Positions 45,701-54,016 are shown, counted from the stretch's first letter. The stretch is DNA of 64,000 nt from JBGAPH01 sp046349955 (GCA_046349955.1 JAXMBI010000024.1:61386-125385); one strand, 5' to 3'. The notes: generated from the sequence alone by a model not told the origin. Numbers and translations are program-made.

Positions 45701-46185
45701 AACTCAGCGCCGACAACAGCACGCTCATCACCGGCGGCGAACTGGCCAGCATGCTCGTCGAAACCACCGCCGACGAAATCGGCGCCATCTCGGCCAACGC
45801 CGGACCCGATGGCTCCATCATTCTGCAATGCGGGGAAGACATGGAGCCCGCCGGCATCACGATCAGCGCCGAGGAGGGCATCATCGCCAATGCCCTCGAA
45901 CAGATTTCGCTGCGCTGCATCGAAAACCTAATCGAAATCACCCCCGAGGGCATCACGCTGATGGCAGGCGAAAGCTTGATCGAGATCACGGCGGAGGGGA
46001 TCACGATCGAAGGCCCGATCCTCACCATCAGCGGCGACGGCGAGATTTCGGTCGACGCGGGCGAGATGAGCGTGGAGGCCGGCTCCTTCAACCTCGAGAG
46101 CGGCGACACCAATGTCGACGCCGGCGAGCTCAACGTGACCGCCGGCGACGCCAACGTCGAGGCCGGCATGGTCAACATTCTCTAG
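42736..46185 (+). CDS. Giant VgrG-type spike protein, copy 1
   Basis: A 1149-residue spike protein of the VgrG/gp27-gp5 family, which trimerises at the tip of contractile injection systems. Residues about 1-390 are gp27-like (LHTPLGADKLLL-type start, NFCVQYRESDFAFANRLMEE, EEGIYYYHEH). About 396-490 is the gp5 OB fold (IFTDKYGRIKVQFLWDRQGK, SSCWLRVQQFAAGNSWGQVH). After the first needle repeats comes an unusual insert, about 570-925: glycine-rich linker, hydrophobic stretch (618-650), coiled coil (795-890), hydrophobic segment (897-922) and an SGSGSG linker. Residues about 960-1149 return to beta-helix needle repeats (ITPEGITLMAGESLIEIT). GGAGG precedes the ATG. A diverged duplicate follows. 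Confidence 0.88.
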   Translation: MAKYTQVNRWLRVHTPLGADKLLLTCFEGTERLSEAFCFRLELVAELDTTVEFDKILGQQICVEIAPPRRPTRYFNGLVVSFTQVRRDDTFQYFRAKVRPKFWRLSKRRQSRIFQQKTAPQALETVLAGVEHQPQVTAQYLPHNFCVQYRESDFAFANRLMEEEGIYYYHEHTHDGHKLLLADASTQAKKLPGGATLKFDPARGGRRDDVRIGVWAKTQRIAAANYQLWDHQFQLPGQTLEASQALTTTVQAGGVSHTLAAKGTETLGDFDYPGDYAHRFDGIDPAGAEQADDVQHVFTANARAARVRMERAACRALRIAGESNAPHLTPGYQFTLAGHYDGDGDYFLTGVTHRATQSFSRPGQDDEPPTYENSFECVPASLTWRPAAATRSPRIRGTQNAVVVGPAGERIFTDKYGRIKVQFLWDRQGKHDVHSSCWLRVQQFAAGNSWGQVHVPRVGQEVVVAFHEGDPDQPHVVGVNYNPQQMPPFDLPSERTITGFKSHSKNGGASNFSGLLYNDADGQEYVQLHSERTMTHSAEHDFYGNTGRQHHVNVGQVHSCRVGGLHTNHFLTSGSGAGGSLAAEGDPLESQVLVAAPGSGAGGDAAPPFAWTSDVWGTFGAVAVNVFGLNAVNTAGLAATITIGCADNTVINPLGYLFGLRRGAIEGMSAANLLESVTPFSLAPAALSATMGWAQVVYGTNTAVNYGPQTIINKGTTWTIDATQFKSGVPNLFATLHALGCTSLFFIQQLQPNWAGKVDFALVSMLPSMMLDCWTATAVLQQVEASAVKMVEEAVHDATAIIQRENDELAAKIVAAQREVQLAQDEVNRANLEVFLEEGEPGEAAALDLQQLATQAFTEKETELAELQAQQPQPTDPQAIKTRLTSNLELMLATKTKGAAITLATAGAIELAAITAFLAVSIESGKGSGSGSGLLEEAITPDTLLHDSGNAYRVCVPAITLAATPNEEIEGAAIYLKAVGTPGEGGDIELSADNSTLITGGELASMLVETTADEIGAISANAGPDGSIILQCGEDMEPAGITISAEEGIIANALEQISLRCIENLIEITPEGITLMAGESLIEITAEGITIEGPILTISGDGEISVDAGEMSVEAGSFNLESGDTNVDAGELNVTAGDANVEAGMVNIL

Positions 46186-46213
46186 CGCCGGAGGCAATAC
46201 TTGGCGAGGCTGG

Positions 46214-46234
46214 CAGGCTAGAAGCCTGCTCCAC
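46214..46234. repeat. GAAGCCTG-type palindromic repeat, single copy
   Basis: CAGGCTAGAAGCCTGCTCC matches the pair at 34549-34604. It lies 29 bases past the vgrG copy 1 stop and 9 bases before the duplicated leader of copy 2 (46243). Confidence 0.6.
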
Positions 46235-46357
46235 GGCGTCGATCGTGCTTGTCACGGCCGCGCAATCCCCCTACATTCATCGCTGGCGCTCGCGCCCAGG
46301 GCATGAACGAGGATTCGCCAAGGCCGCTCTCGATGAGGGCCAACTGTGGAGGCAAGG

Positions 46358-49300
46358 ATGGCCAAGTACACCCAGGTCAATCGGTGGCTGCGGGTCTACA
46401 CGCCGCTCGGCGCCGATAAGCTGCTGCTCACCCGCTTCGAGGGGACCGAGCGGCTCTCCGAGGCCTTCTGCTTTCGGCTCGAAATGGTGGCCGAATTGGA
46501 CACCGAGGTCGAGTTCGACAAGATCCTCGGCCAGCAGATCTGCGTCGAAATCGCGCCTCCCAAGCGGCCTGCGCGCTACTTGAGCGGGATCGTCGTTGCG
46601 TTCTCCCAGGGCCGCCGCGACGATGCCTTTCAATACTTCTCGGCCGAGGTGCGTCCCAAGTTCTGGAACCTCAGCAAGCGGCGGCAATCGCGGATCTTCC
46701 AGCAGAAAACCGCTCCGCAGGTGCTCGAAACGGCGCTCGCGGGCGTCGAGCAGCAGCCGCAGCTCACGGCCGAGTACTTGCCGCACAATTTCTGCGTGCA
46801 ATACCGCGAGTCCGACTTCGAATTCGCCAACCGGCTGATGGAAGAGGAAGGGATCTACTACTTTCACGAGCACACCCGCGACGGGCACAAACTCCTCTTG
46901 GCCGACGCTTCGACGCAGGCCAAGAAGCTGACCGACGGCGCTACGCTCAAATTCGATCCCGCGCGCGGGGGGCGGCGCGACGACGTGCGGATCGGCGCCT
47001 GGACCAAGACGCAGCGAATCGCGGCCACGCACTACGAGCTCTGGGACCACCAGTTCCAGTTGCCGGGCCAAACGCTCGGGGCCTCGCAAGCGCTCACGAC
47101 CACGGTGCAAGCCGGCGGCGTCACGCACACCCTGGCGGCGAAAGGGACGGAAACGCTCGGCGACTTCGACTTCCCCGGCGGCTACGCCCACCGCTTCGAC
47201 GGCATCGATCCGGCGGGCGCCGAACAGGCCGACGACGTGCAGCACGTGTTCACCGCCAATGACTGCGCAGCGGGGTTGCGGATGCAGCGCGAAGCCTGCC
47301 GCGCGCTGACGATCGCAGGCGAAAGCAACGCGCCGCACCTTGCGCCGGGCTACCAGTTCACCCTGGCCGGCCACTACGACGGCGACGGCGACTACTTCCT
47401 CACCGGCGTCACGCATCGGGCCACGCAAAGCTTCTCGCGCCCCGGCCAGGAGGATGAACCTCCGACCTACGAGAACTCGTTCGAGTGCGTGCCGGCGAGT
47501 CTGGCTTGGCGGCCGGCCGCGTCGACCCCCGCGCCGCGGATCCAGGGAACCCAGAACGCGGTGGTCGTCGGCCCGGCGGGGGAGCAGATCTTCACCGACA
47601 AGTACGGCCGCATCAAGGTGCAGTTCCTCTGGGACCGCCAGGGCCAGCACGACGTCCACAGTTCCTGCTGGCTGCGCGTGCAGCAGTTCGCGGCTGGCAA
47701 TAGCTGGGGACACGTGCATATTCCGCGCGTAGGGCAAGAAGTCGTGGTGGCGTTCCACGAAGGAGACCCCGACCAGCCGCACGTCGTGGGCGTGAACTAC
47801 AACCCGCAGCAGATGCCGCCGTTCGATTTGCCGAACGAGCGGACGATCACCGGCTTCAAGTCGCATTCGAAGAACGGCGCCGCCAACAACTTTAGCGGCC
47901 TGCTCTACAACGACGCCGACGGCCAGGAGCACGTGCAGCTCCACTCCGAGCGCACGATGACCCACAGCGCCGAGCACGACTTCTACGGCAACACGGGGCG
48001 GCAGCACCACGTGAACGTGGGGCAGATCCACAGTTGCCGGGTGGGTGGCTTGGACAACAACCTGTTCTTCACTTCGGGCGGTGGATCGGGGAGCGGGGCG
48101 GAATTCGACGCCGAGTCGCTGGGCCTGCACGAGCTCGTGGTCGGCACGGAAGGCAGCGGCCGAGGGGGCGAATTCATGCCGCCTTTTTCGTGGCAGTTCG
48201 GTTTGTGGGGCAAATTCGGAGCGATGGCCTCGAACGTGTTTGGCATCAACGCGAGCAACACGGCCGGCCTGAGCACCTCGGTCACGATCGGCTGCAACGA
48301 CGGCACCGTCATCAATCCGCTGGGTTTTCTCTTTGGCCTCAAGCGCGGCGACATCAAGGGAGACGCCGCCGCCAAATTGCTCGAGGGCGCTTCCCCGTTT
48401 GCCTTGGCCCCGATCGCATTGGGCGCCTCGATGGGGCTGGCGAAGGTGGTGTACGGCGCGAACACCACCATGAGCTACGGCCCTACGACAACAGTCAACA
48501 AGGGAACGTCATGGACGATCGACGCCGCACAGTTCGAATCCGGCGTCCCCAGCGTGTTTGCGACCTTGCATGCCCTAAGTTGCACGAGCCTATTCTTCAT
48601 CGACCAATTGAAGCAGAACTGGGCGGGCGGCGTCGACTTCGCCTTGGTCAGCATGCTGCCGGCGATCGCACTCGATTGCTGGATGGCCACCGCTGTGTTG
48701 CAGCAGGTCGAAGTGTCGGCGACCAAGATCGTGGCGGATTCCTTGCAGAGCGCACAAACGATTCTGCAGCGACAGGCCGACGAACTCGCGGCAAAGATCG
48801 AGGACGAAGCCAATCGCGAGGCCGACTTGGACTGGGCTGCACTCGAGGCCGAGCGAATCGCCGCGGAGACCGCAGAATCTCCGATGCCCTTTCGATCGTA
48901 CACGTTGCGCGCGGATGCGATCGAAGCGAAGCGCAACGCACAGCTAGCCCTCGCCGAGACGACCAAGCAGCCCAAAGATCCCGTGGCTGTGCAAAAACTG
49001 CTCGAAGAGAAGTTGGCGGCGGTCTTGAAAACCAAGACCGAAGGCGCCACCACCACGCTGATCGCGCTCGGCGTCATCGAAACGGCGGCGATCCTTTCCT
49101 TCTTCATCGCTTCTGAGCTGACTAAGAGCGGCAGCGGCTCTGGCAGCGGAATGCTGGAGGAGGCCGACGCCCCCGACATGTACCTTTACGACAGCGGCAA
49201 CGTTTATCGCGTCAACGTTCCACAGATCACCCTCGGAGCCACGCCCAACAACGAATCCGAGGGGGCCGCGATCTATCTCACCGCCGCAGGCGTACCCGGC

Positions 49301-49801
49301 CAAAGCGGCGACATCCAACTGAGCGCCGCCAACAGCACGTTCCTGACCGGCGGTCCGCTGGCGAGCATGCTGCTGCAGACCACGGAAGAAGAAATGGGCG
49401 CAATCTCCGCCAACGCCGGCCCCGACGGCTCGATCGTCCTCCAGTGCGGCGAAGACATGGAGCCCGCCGGACTCACGATCAGCGCTGAAGAAGGCATCCT
49501 GCTCAACGCCCTCGAGCAAATCTCGCTCCGCTGCCTCGAGAACATGATCGAGATCACCCCCGAAGGCATTACGCTGACTGCCGGTGACAGCGTCATCGAG
49601 CTCACCCCCGCTGGCATCACCATCGAAGGTCCGATGCTTACGCTCAGCGGCGACGCCGAGGTTTCGGTCGACGCGGGCGAAGTGAGCGTGGAGGCGGGCT
49701 CCTTCAATCTCGAGTCGGGCGACACCAACGTCGACGCCGGCGAACTCAATGTTTCGGCAGCCGACGCCAACGTCGAAGCCGCCATGGTCAGCATTCTCTA
49801 G
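46358..49801 (+). CDS. Giant VgrG-type spike protein, copy 2
   Basis: A 1147-residue paralog of the upstream gene, with the same order: gp27-like part, OB fold (IFTDKYGRIKVQFLWDRQGQ, NSWGHVHIPRVGQEVVVAFH), hydrophobic/coiled-coil insert and terminal needle repeats (ITPEGITLTAGDSVIELTPA). The first 560 and last 190 residues are almost the same as in copy 1; the glycine linker near 570-600 and the coiled coil (about 790-895) differ most. An SGSGSGSG linker again joins insert and needle. The duplicated leader (46243-46357) shows that regulation was copied too. ATG at 46358 was chosen over 46346 by GGAGG spacing and by match to copy 1. Confidence 0.88.
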   Translation: MAKYTQVNRWLRVYTPLGADKLLLTRFEGTERLSEAFCFRLEMVAELDTEVEFDKILGQQICVEIAPPKRPARYLSGIVVAFSQGRRDDAFQYFSAEVRPKFWNLSKRRQSRIFQQKTAPQVLETALAGVEQQPQLTAEYLPHNFCVQYRESDFEFANRLMEEEGIYYFHEHTRDGHKLLLADASTQAKKLTDGATLKFDPARGGRRDDVRIGAWTKTQRIAATHYELWDHQFQLPGQTLGASQALTTTVQAGGVTHTLAAKGTETLGDFDFPGGYAHRFDGIDPAGAEQADDVQHVFTANDCAAGLRMQREACRALTIAGESNAPHLAPGYQFTLAGHYDGDGDYFLTGVTHRATQSFSRPGQEDEPPTYENSFECVPASLAWRPAASTPAPRIQGTQNAVVVGPAGEQIFTDKYGRIKVQFLWDRQGQHDVHSSCWLRVQQFAAGNSWGHVHIPRVGQEVVVAFHEGDPDQPHVVGVNYNPQQMPPFDLPNERTITGFKSHSKNGAANNFSGLLYNDADGQEHVQLHSERTMTHSAEHDFYGNTGRQHHVNVGQIHSCRVGGLDNNLFFTSGGGSGSGAEFDAESLGLHELVVGTEGSGRGGEFMPPFSWQFGLWGKFGAMASNVFGINASNTAGLSTSVTIGCNDGTVINPLGFLFGLKRGDIKGDAAAKLLEGASPFALAPIALGASMGLAKVVYGANTTMSYGPTTTVNKGTSWTIDAAQFESGVPSVFATLHALSCTSLFFIDQLKQNWAGGVDFALVSMLPAIALDCWMATAVLQQVEVSATKIVADSLQSAQTILQRQADELAAKIEDEANREADLDWAALEAERIAAETAESPMPFRSYTLRADAIEAKRNAQLALAETTKQPKDPVAVQKLLEEKLAAVLKTKTEGATTTLIALGVIETAAILSFFIASELTKSGSGSGSGMLEEADAPDMYLYDSGNVYRVNVPQITLGATPNNESEGAAIYLTAAGVPGQSGDIQLSAANSTFLTGGPLASMLLQTTEEEMGAISANAGPDGSIVLQCGEDMEPAGLTISAEEGILLNALEQISLRCLENMIEITPEGITLTAGDSVIELTPAGITIEGPMLTLSGDAEVSVDAGEVSVEAGSFNLESGDTNVDAGELNVSAADANVEAAMVSIL

Positions 49802-49818
49802 CGCAGGAGCCAAAACTC

Positions 49819-50436
49819 GTGTCCGCCCGAGAAACTCGCCCCCTGAAATGGAGCGACCAGCCCCTTCAGCCCGCCCTGGCCGAAGCGGCTGGCGTCGACG
49901 AGGCTGCCCAAACCGCAGCCGCTTCTGCGCCGCCGCTCGCTGCTTGGTGCGCAACGGTGCTCGACTCGCCGCAACCCAAGGATGCGCTGCGATACTTGGC
50001 CTACGCCTTGCCTCCGCAGGCGGCCGTGTGGTGGGGCTGCCTGTGCCTCGAGCACGCTTCGACCGGCCGGCTGCGCCCCGCCGAAGACGCTGCGCTCGGC
50101 GCAGCCGTGCGCTGGGTGCTCTGTCCCGGCGAGGCCGAGACAGGCATGGTCCGTGAACACGGCGAAGCCGCCGGCAAGGGCACGGCCGCCGGCAGCCTGG
50201 CCAAAGCCGCGGCGCTGGCCGGCGCTGCGCCCCCTGAGGGCGGGGCGCCCGCCCCGCGTAAGCCGCAGCAGGTTGCCCGGCTCGTGGCGGCTTCCGTGCT
50301 CGGCACGGCGCGGAGCGGCGGCGCCGAGCGCGCTGCTTTCACTGCACTGTTCCTCGATCTTGCCCTGCGCGTGGGGGACGGTCAGCTTCCCTGGCACGCC
50401 GCTCCCCAGCTTCAACCCGCCGAGGCCGTGCGATGA
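49819..50436 (+). CDS. Uncharacterized Ala-rich protein of the vgrG operon
   Basis: A 205-residue, helical, Ala-rich protein (core: AAWCATVLDSPQPKDALRYL, then AYALPPQAAVWWGCLCLEHA). It starts 17 bases after vgrG copy 2 and overlaps the next gene by 4 bases (ATGA), so it is probably co-translated with it. No signal peptide. It recalls an unnamed family seen near VgrG genes in other bacteria, but I cannot confirm this without a search. By position it could be an adaptor or chaperone for spike loading; inference only. Confidence 0.68.
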   Translation: MSARETRPLKWSDQPLQPALAEAAGVDEAAQTAAASAPPLAAWCATVLDSPQPKDALRYLAYALPPQAAVWWGCLCLEHASTGRLRPAEDAALGAAVRWVLCPGEAETGMVREHGEAAGKGTAAGSLAKAAALAGAAPPEGGAPAPRKPQQVARLVAASVLGTARSGGAERAAFTALFLDLALRVGDGQLPWHAAPQLQPAEAVR

Positions 50437-51530
50437 TTCAGGTCTCCGAGATTCCCTATGAACGTCAGGCGGCCGGCAAGATGTGCGGCGCGGCCGCCCT
50501 GCACATGGTGTATGCCTCGCTTGGCGCGCCGGTGCCGCAATGGGAGCTGTGGCCCTCCGTCACGGGCGGACACGAATGCGCCCGCACGCGGCTGCTCTGC
50601 GCCGACGCGCTCGCCCGCGGCCTGTCGAGCGTGATCCTCGAAGCCCGCGACCCCTGGCAGACCCTGCAGAGCTGCCAGTCGCAGCAGGCCCGCGTCGTGC
50701 TCAACCACCGACCGCTCCCCGCCGCCTGGACAGGGCACTACACGGTGCTGGTCGACATCGACGACTCGCAGGCTTGGTTGCACGACCCACAATTCGGCCC
50801 GCGGCGGCAAGAGTCGCGCTCCCGGCTGCTCGAACTCTGGCGGCCGCTGGAACCCAAGTCGGAGATCACGGGCAACGTGCTGGTGGCATTCGACCGTAGC
50901 GACGACGCTGGCGCCCTGCCCTCGTGCTCTACCTGCGGCGCGCCGGCGCTCGAGTCGCTCACTTGCCGCACCTGCCAGCGCGCGTTTCCGCTGCGTCCCT
51001 GGGCGGCGGTTGGCTGCATCAATCCGCTTTGCGCGTCCCGCCTGTGGCAGCGGTTGTTCTGCCCGCATTGCGACACGGCCCACGGCGTCGATGCGGCCGC
51101 GCCCGAAAGCGGCGAGGCGTCGGCGCCAGTCCAGCTCAGCGCCCCCAAGCTGACCGACGTGACCGCGGCGTTCCGCGGCGCGCTGGTCGAGGCGATCGCC
51201 CTGGCCGGCGGCGAGCTGCGCCCGCGGCTCGCCGACGCCCTGGTGGAGTTCGATGCCCTGCTCGCCCGCGTGCCGGCCGAGACGCTCGCCCAGGTGAAGG
51301 CCACGCAGGCAGCGCTCGAACATATGCGCGCGCGGATAAAGGAGATTCCTGGCGAAGCGCGGCAGCGCGAAGAACAGCGGCGCGAGCGGACGCGCGCGAA
51401 TGTGGCCCAGCGCAAGGCGCCCTATGCCGCCGCGGCAGCGTCGACTGGGGCGGCCGACGACCTGTTGTGCGAACGGCTGAGGTCGCAGTTGCTCACACGC
51501 TACGCCGGCCTCGCGAAGAAGGAGCGCTAA
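50433..51530 (+). CDS. Papain-like (C39-type) protein with zinc ribbons and helical tail
   Basis: A 365-residue protein. The first 140 residues look like a papain-fold C39-like domain: Gln12 and Cys18 in YERQAAGKMCGAAALHMVYA, His102 in WTGHYTVLVDIDDSQAWLHD and Asp118 nearby, giving a readable Q-C-H-D set. Residues about 165-220 hold paired zinc-ribbon cysteines (CSTC, CRTC, CINPLC, CPHC). The rest is helical, ending LRSQLLTRYAGLAKKER. The domain set could be a processing protease or a delivered effector. The 4-base overlap with the gene before and 3-base gap to the gene after imply one transcript. Confidence 0.75.
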   Translation: MIQVSEIPYERQAAGKMCGAAALHMVYASLGAPVPQWELWPSVTGGHECARTRLLCADALARGLSSVILEARDPWQTLQSCQSQQARVVLNHRPLPAAWTGHYTVLVDIDDSQAWLHDPQFGPRRQESRSRLLELWRPLEPKSEITGNVLVAFDRSDDAGALPSCSTCGAPALESLTCRTCQRAFPLRPWAAVGCINPLCASRLWQRLFCPHCDTAHGVDAAAPESGEASAPVQLSAPKLTDVTAAFRGALVEAIALAGGELRPRLADALVEFDALLARVPAETLAQVKATQAALEHMRARIKEIPGEARQREEQRRERTRANVAQRKAPYAAAAASTGAADDLLCERLRSQLLTRYAGLAKKER

Positions 51531-51533
51531 GCG

Positions 51534-51923
51534 ATGGAAGTGCCTTCGCCCGAAGGGATCGGCCAGGTGGTCGCGGCGGCGCTGCAGCAGCAGGCGGCCG
51601 CGCTCGGCGCGAATCCTTTGGCCGCCAAGCTCTCGGCTACGGCCGCCGACACCACCGCCGCCACCGAGGGCATCGCCGCGCAGGCCAAGGCCGCCGCCGA
51701 CCAAGGGCAAGCCGCGCTGGCGAAGATGAAGGCCGGCCTCGCCGCGGCGAAGGAGAAGGCCGCCGCCAAGTCGCCCAAGGCCGCCAAGGCCCAGCCGCCA
51801 GCCGCGCCTGCTCCGGCCGATCCGGCCCGTGGACCGGAGCTGAGGGCAGCCTTGCTCACGCGGTACGCGCCTCCTCCGCCCCCGGCGGCCGAGGCACATC
51901 GAGAAGCCTGGCAAGACTGGTAG
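51534..51923 (+). CDS. Small Ala/Lys-rich protein with the LR..LLTRYA tail motif
   Basis: A 129-residue low-complexity helical protein (QAKAAADQGQAALAKMKAGL, then AAAKEKAAAKSPKAAKAQPP). Near the end it carries LRAALLTRYAPPPPP, almost the same as the tail LRSQLLTRYAGLAKK of the papain-like protein just upstream. GAAGGAG lies about 8 bases before the ATG, inside the end of the previous gene. No known domain. Confidence 0.62.
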   Translation: MEVPSPEGIGQVVAAALQQQAAALGANPLAAKLSATAADTTAATEGIAAQAKAAADQGQAALAKMKAGLAAAKEKAAAKSPKAAKAQPPAAPAPADPARGPELRAALLTRYAPPPPPAAEAHREAWQDW

Positions 51924-51934
51924 GGAGTTATCGC

Positions 51935-52291
51935 ATGGCCATCCGACGTCCCCGCAAGCCCGAACCGCTGCGCTACGAGCTCGTTAAAGGCGAGCCCCAA
52001 CTTCAGCCGGACGTCGCCGCCTGGAAGGCCTGGCAGACCGCCGCGGGCGACACGCTGATCTTGCAGGAATCGGACTATCGCGGGATGCACGTCTCCACGA
52101 CCTTCACCGGGGTCGACGACGTCCCGCGTCTCAAACCGGGCCCGCCCAAGCTCTATAAAACCACCGTGTCCGGCGGCCGGGGAAACGGCCTAGTGCTGGC
52201 CTCGGCCTCGGCCGCTGAGGCCCGGCAGGCCCACGGGCGGATGCTGGCGGTGCTGCGCAAGTACTATTCCGACGATTCGCCCACGAAATAG
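51935..52291 (+). CDS. Small uncharacterized protein, last gene of the vgrG operon
   Basis: A 118-residue basic protein (MAIRRPRKPEPLRYELVKGE, then WKAWQTAAGDTLILQESDYR and KTTVSGGRGNGLVLASASAA). The pattern of beta strands and a final helix gives no recognised family. It starts 11 bases after the preceding stop. It may be a partner of the papain-like protein (for example an immunity or tail-associated protein), which is untested. The next 277 bases (to 52568) show no clear feature. Confidence 0.62.
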   Translation: MAIRRPRKPEPLRYELVKGEPQLQPDVAAWKAWQTAAGDTLILQESDYRGMHVSTTFTGVDDVPRLKPGPPKLYKTTVSGGRGNGLVLASASAAEARQAHGRMLAVLRKYYSDDSPTK

Positions 52292-52568
52292 GCCTGCGCC
52301 CGCAATCGCTCGCCGCCCCCCGCGCCGACGGCAAATCTGGCGTGGTCGCGGCCCCAGGGCTGGTCGCTGGCCAACCCCCCGTACAATTCGTAAGATGCGG
52401 TTCGACCCCGCGCCGATGGACGAGTTAAGCGCGGCAAGACAGGCGGACTGCATCCTCGGAACAAGCCGTACCGGCGGTCTATCTGGCGCGCTCGTCGCTC
52501 GGCCGCAACCATGCCCGTCTGGGCGGAAGCCGTGGCCGGCGCATCCGCCGCTCAAGAGGTCCATCAGC

Positions 52569-53984
52569 ATGCAAGAGGGGAAGCTCGACACGCACCAGAA
52601 GGCGCTGCGGATCAATCTCGATCAGCGCCGCTATGGCACTTTCGCCGAGATCGGCGCGGGGCAAGAAGTGGTGCGCTGGTTCTTTCGCGTCGGCGGGGCC
52701 GCCGGCACGATCGCCAAGAGCATTTCGGCCTACGACATGACCGTCAGCGACGCCATCTACGGCGCCTGCGATCGCTATGTCTGCCGCCGCCGGTTAGAAA
52801 GCATGCTCGACTACGAGCACGAGCTCAACCTGTCGCGGTTGCGCGATCGCCGCGGCGACACCACGGCCTTCTTCACCTTCGCCGACACCGTGACCGCCCG
52901 CAGCTACAAAGGGGGCGGCGAGTGCCATGGCTGGATGGGCGTGAAGTTCCAGGCCCACCCGCGCGACGCCGACAGCCAGATCATCATGCACGTCCGCATG
53001 CTCGATCAGGAGAACGCGCTGCAGCAAGAGGCGCTGGGCATCGTGGGCGTGAACCTGCTCTACGGCGCGTTCTTCCTGCACCACGAGCCCGAGCTGTTGC
53101 TCGAATCGCTGCTCGACAGCCTGCACCCCAACCGTATCGAGATCGATATGGTGGAGTTCTCCGGCATCGCCTTCCGCCAGGTCGACAACCGCATGATGAG
53201 CCTGAAGCTGGTGCAGCTCGGGCTCTCCGACGCGGCCATGTTCTCGGCCAAGGGAGAAGTGCTCCAGCCATCCGAAGCGCTCTACAAGAAGCCAATTCTG
53301 GTCGAGCGCGGCAGCTTCCGCCCAGTGACGAACGTCAACGTCGACATGCTCCGCGCGGCCCACGAGAAATTCGAGCAGGAACCAGGAGTCGCCGGCCAGG
53401 AGACGCTGCAGCTCATGGAGCTGAACATGCAAAACCTGTTGGCCACCGGCCAGGTCGACCCGGCCGACTTCCTGGCCCGCGCCGAGGTGCTGGCCGCCTG
53501 CGGCAAAACGGTGCTCATCTCCGACTATCTCGAGTTCTATCGCCTGGCCGGCTACCTGGGTCGCTATACGAAGCAGAAGATCGGCATCACGATGGGCATC
53601 CCCAGCCTGCGCGATCTGTTCGACGAGAAATACTACGAGCAGCTCGAAGGGGGCATCCTCGAATCGTTCGGCCGGCTCTTCAAAAATGACCTCAAGCTCT
53701 ACGTCTACCCCTGGCGCGACCCGCAAACAGGGCAGCTCACCACGGTCGACAACCTGCAGGTGGCCCCCGAACTGCGCAAGCTCTACGGCTACCTGGTCGA
53801 CCGCGGCTGCATCGAGCAGCTCGACAACTACCAGCCCGAGTACCTGCCAATCCTCTCGCGCGACGTGCTGGAGCGGATCAAACGCCGCGACACCGAGTGG
53901 GAAACGATGGTGCCGGCGGAAGTGGCCGAGGTGGTGAAGCGCCGCGGGTTCTTTGGTTATCGAGCACCGGTGGGCGTGGGGTAG
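52569..53984 (+). CDS. Widely conserved cytoplasmic protein of unknown function
   Basis: A 471-residue soluble protein of a family I recognise from planctomycetes, cyanobacteria and Bacteroidetes but that has no assigned function (databases often mislabel it as a TonB-dependent receptor or nucleotidyltransferase). Conserved text includes LDQRRYGTFAEIGAGQEVVR, WFFRVGGAAGTIAKSISAYD, FFTFADTVTARSYKGGGECH and LGIVGVNLLYGAFFLHHEPE. No membrane span, signal peptide or common catalytic motif. The start at 52569 gives the family opening MQEGKLDTHQKALRINL; an in-frame extension upstream is Pro/Arg-rich and rejected. Confidence 0.85.
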   Translation: MQEGKLDTHQKALRINLDQRRYGTFAEIGAGQEVVRWFFRVGGAAGTIAKSISAYDMTVSDAIYGACDRYVCRRRLESMLDYEHELNLSRLRDRRGDTTAFFTFADTVTARSYKGGGECHGWMGVKFQAHPRDADSQIIMHVRMLDQENALQQEALGIVGVNLLYGAFFLHHEPELLLESLLDSLHPNRIEIDMVEFSGIAFRQVDNRMMSLKLVQLGLSDAAMFSAKGEVLQPSEALYKKPILVERGSFRPVTNVNVDMLRAAHEKFEQEPGVAGQETLQLMELNMQNLLATGQVDPADFLARAEVLAACGKTVLISDYLEFYRLAGYLGRYTKQKIGITMGIPSLRDLFDEKYYEQLEGGILESFGRLFKNDLKLYVYPWRDPQTGQLTTVDNLQVAPELRKLYGYLVDRGCIEQLDNYQPEYLPILSRDVLERIKRRDTEWETMVPAEVAEVVKRRGFFGYRAPVGVG

Positions 53985-54016
53985 GCTGCGGCAGGGTCCG
54001 CTCTGCGGATCGAACG

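Noticed and set aside
43684..48130. Long minus-strand frames opposite both vgrG genes
   Set aside because: Both are antisense images of the duplicated vgrG genes with His/Val/Arg bias and no ribosome site.
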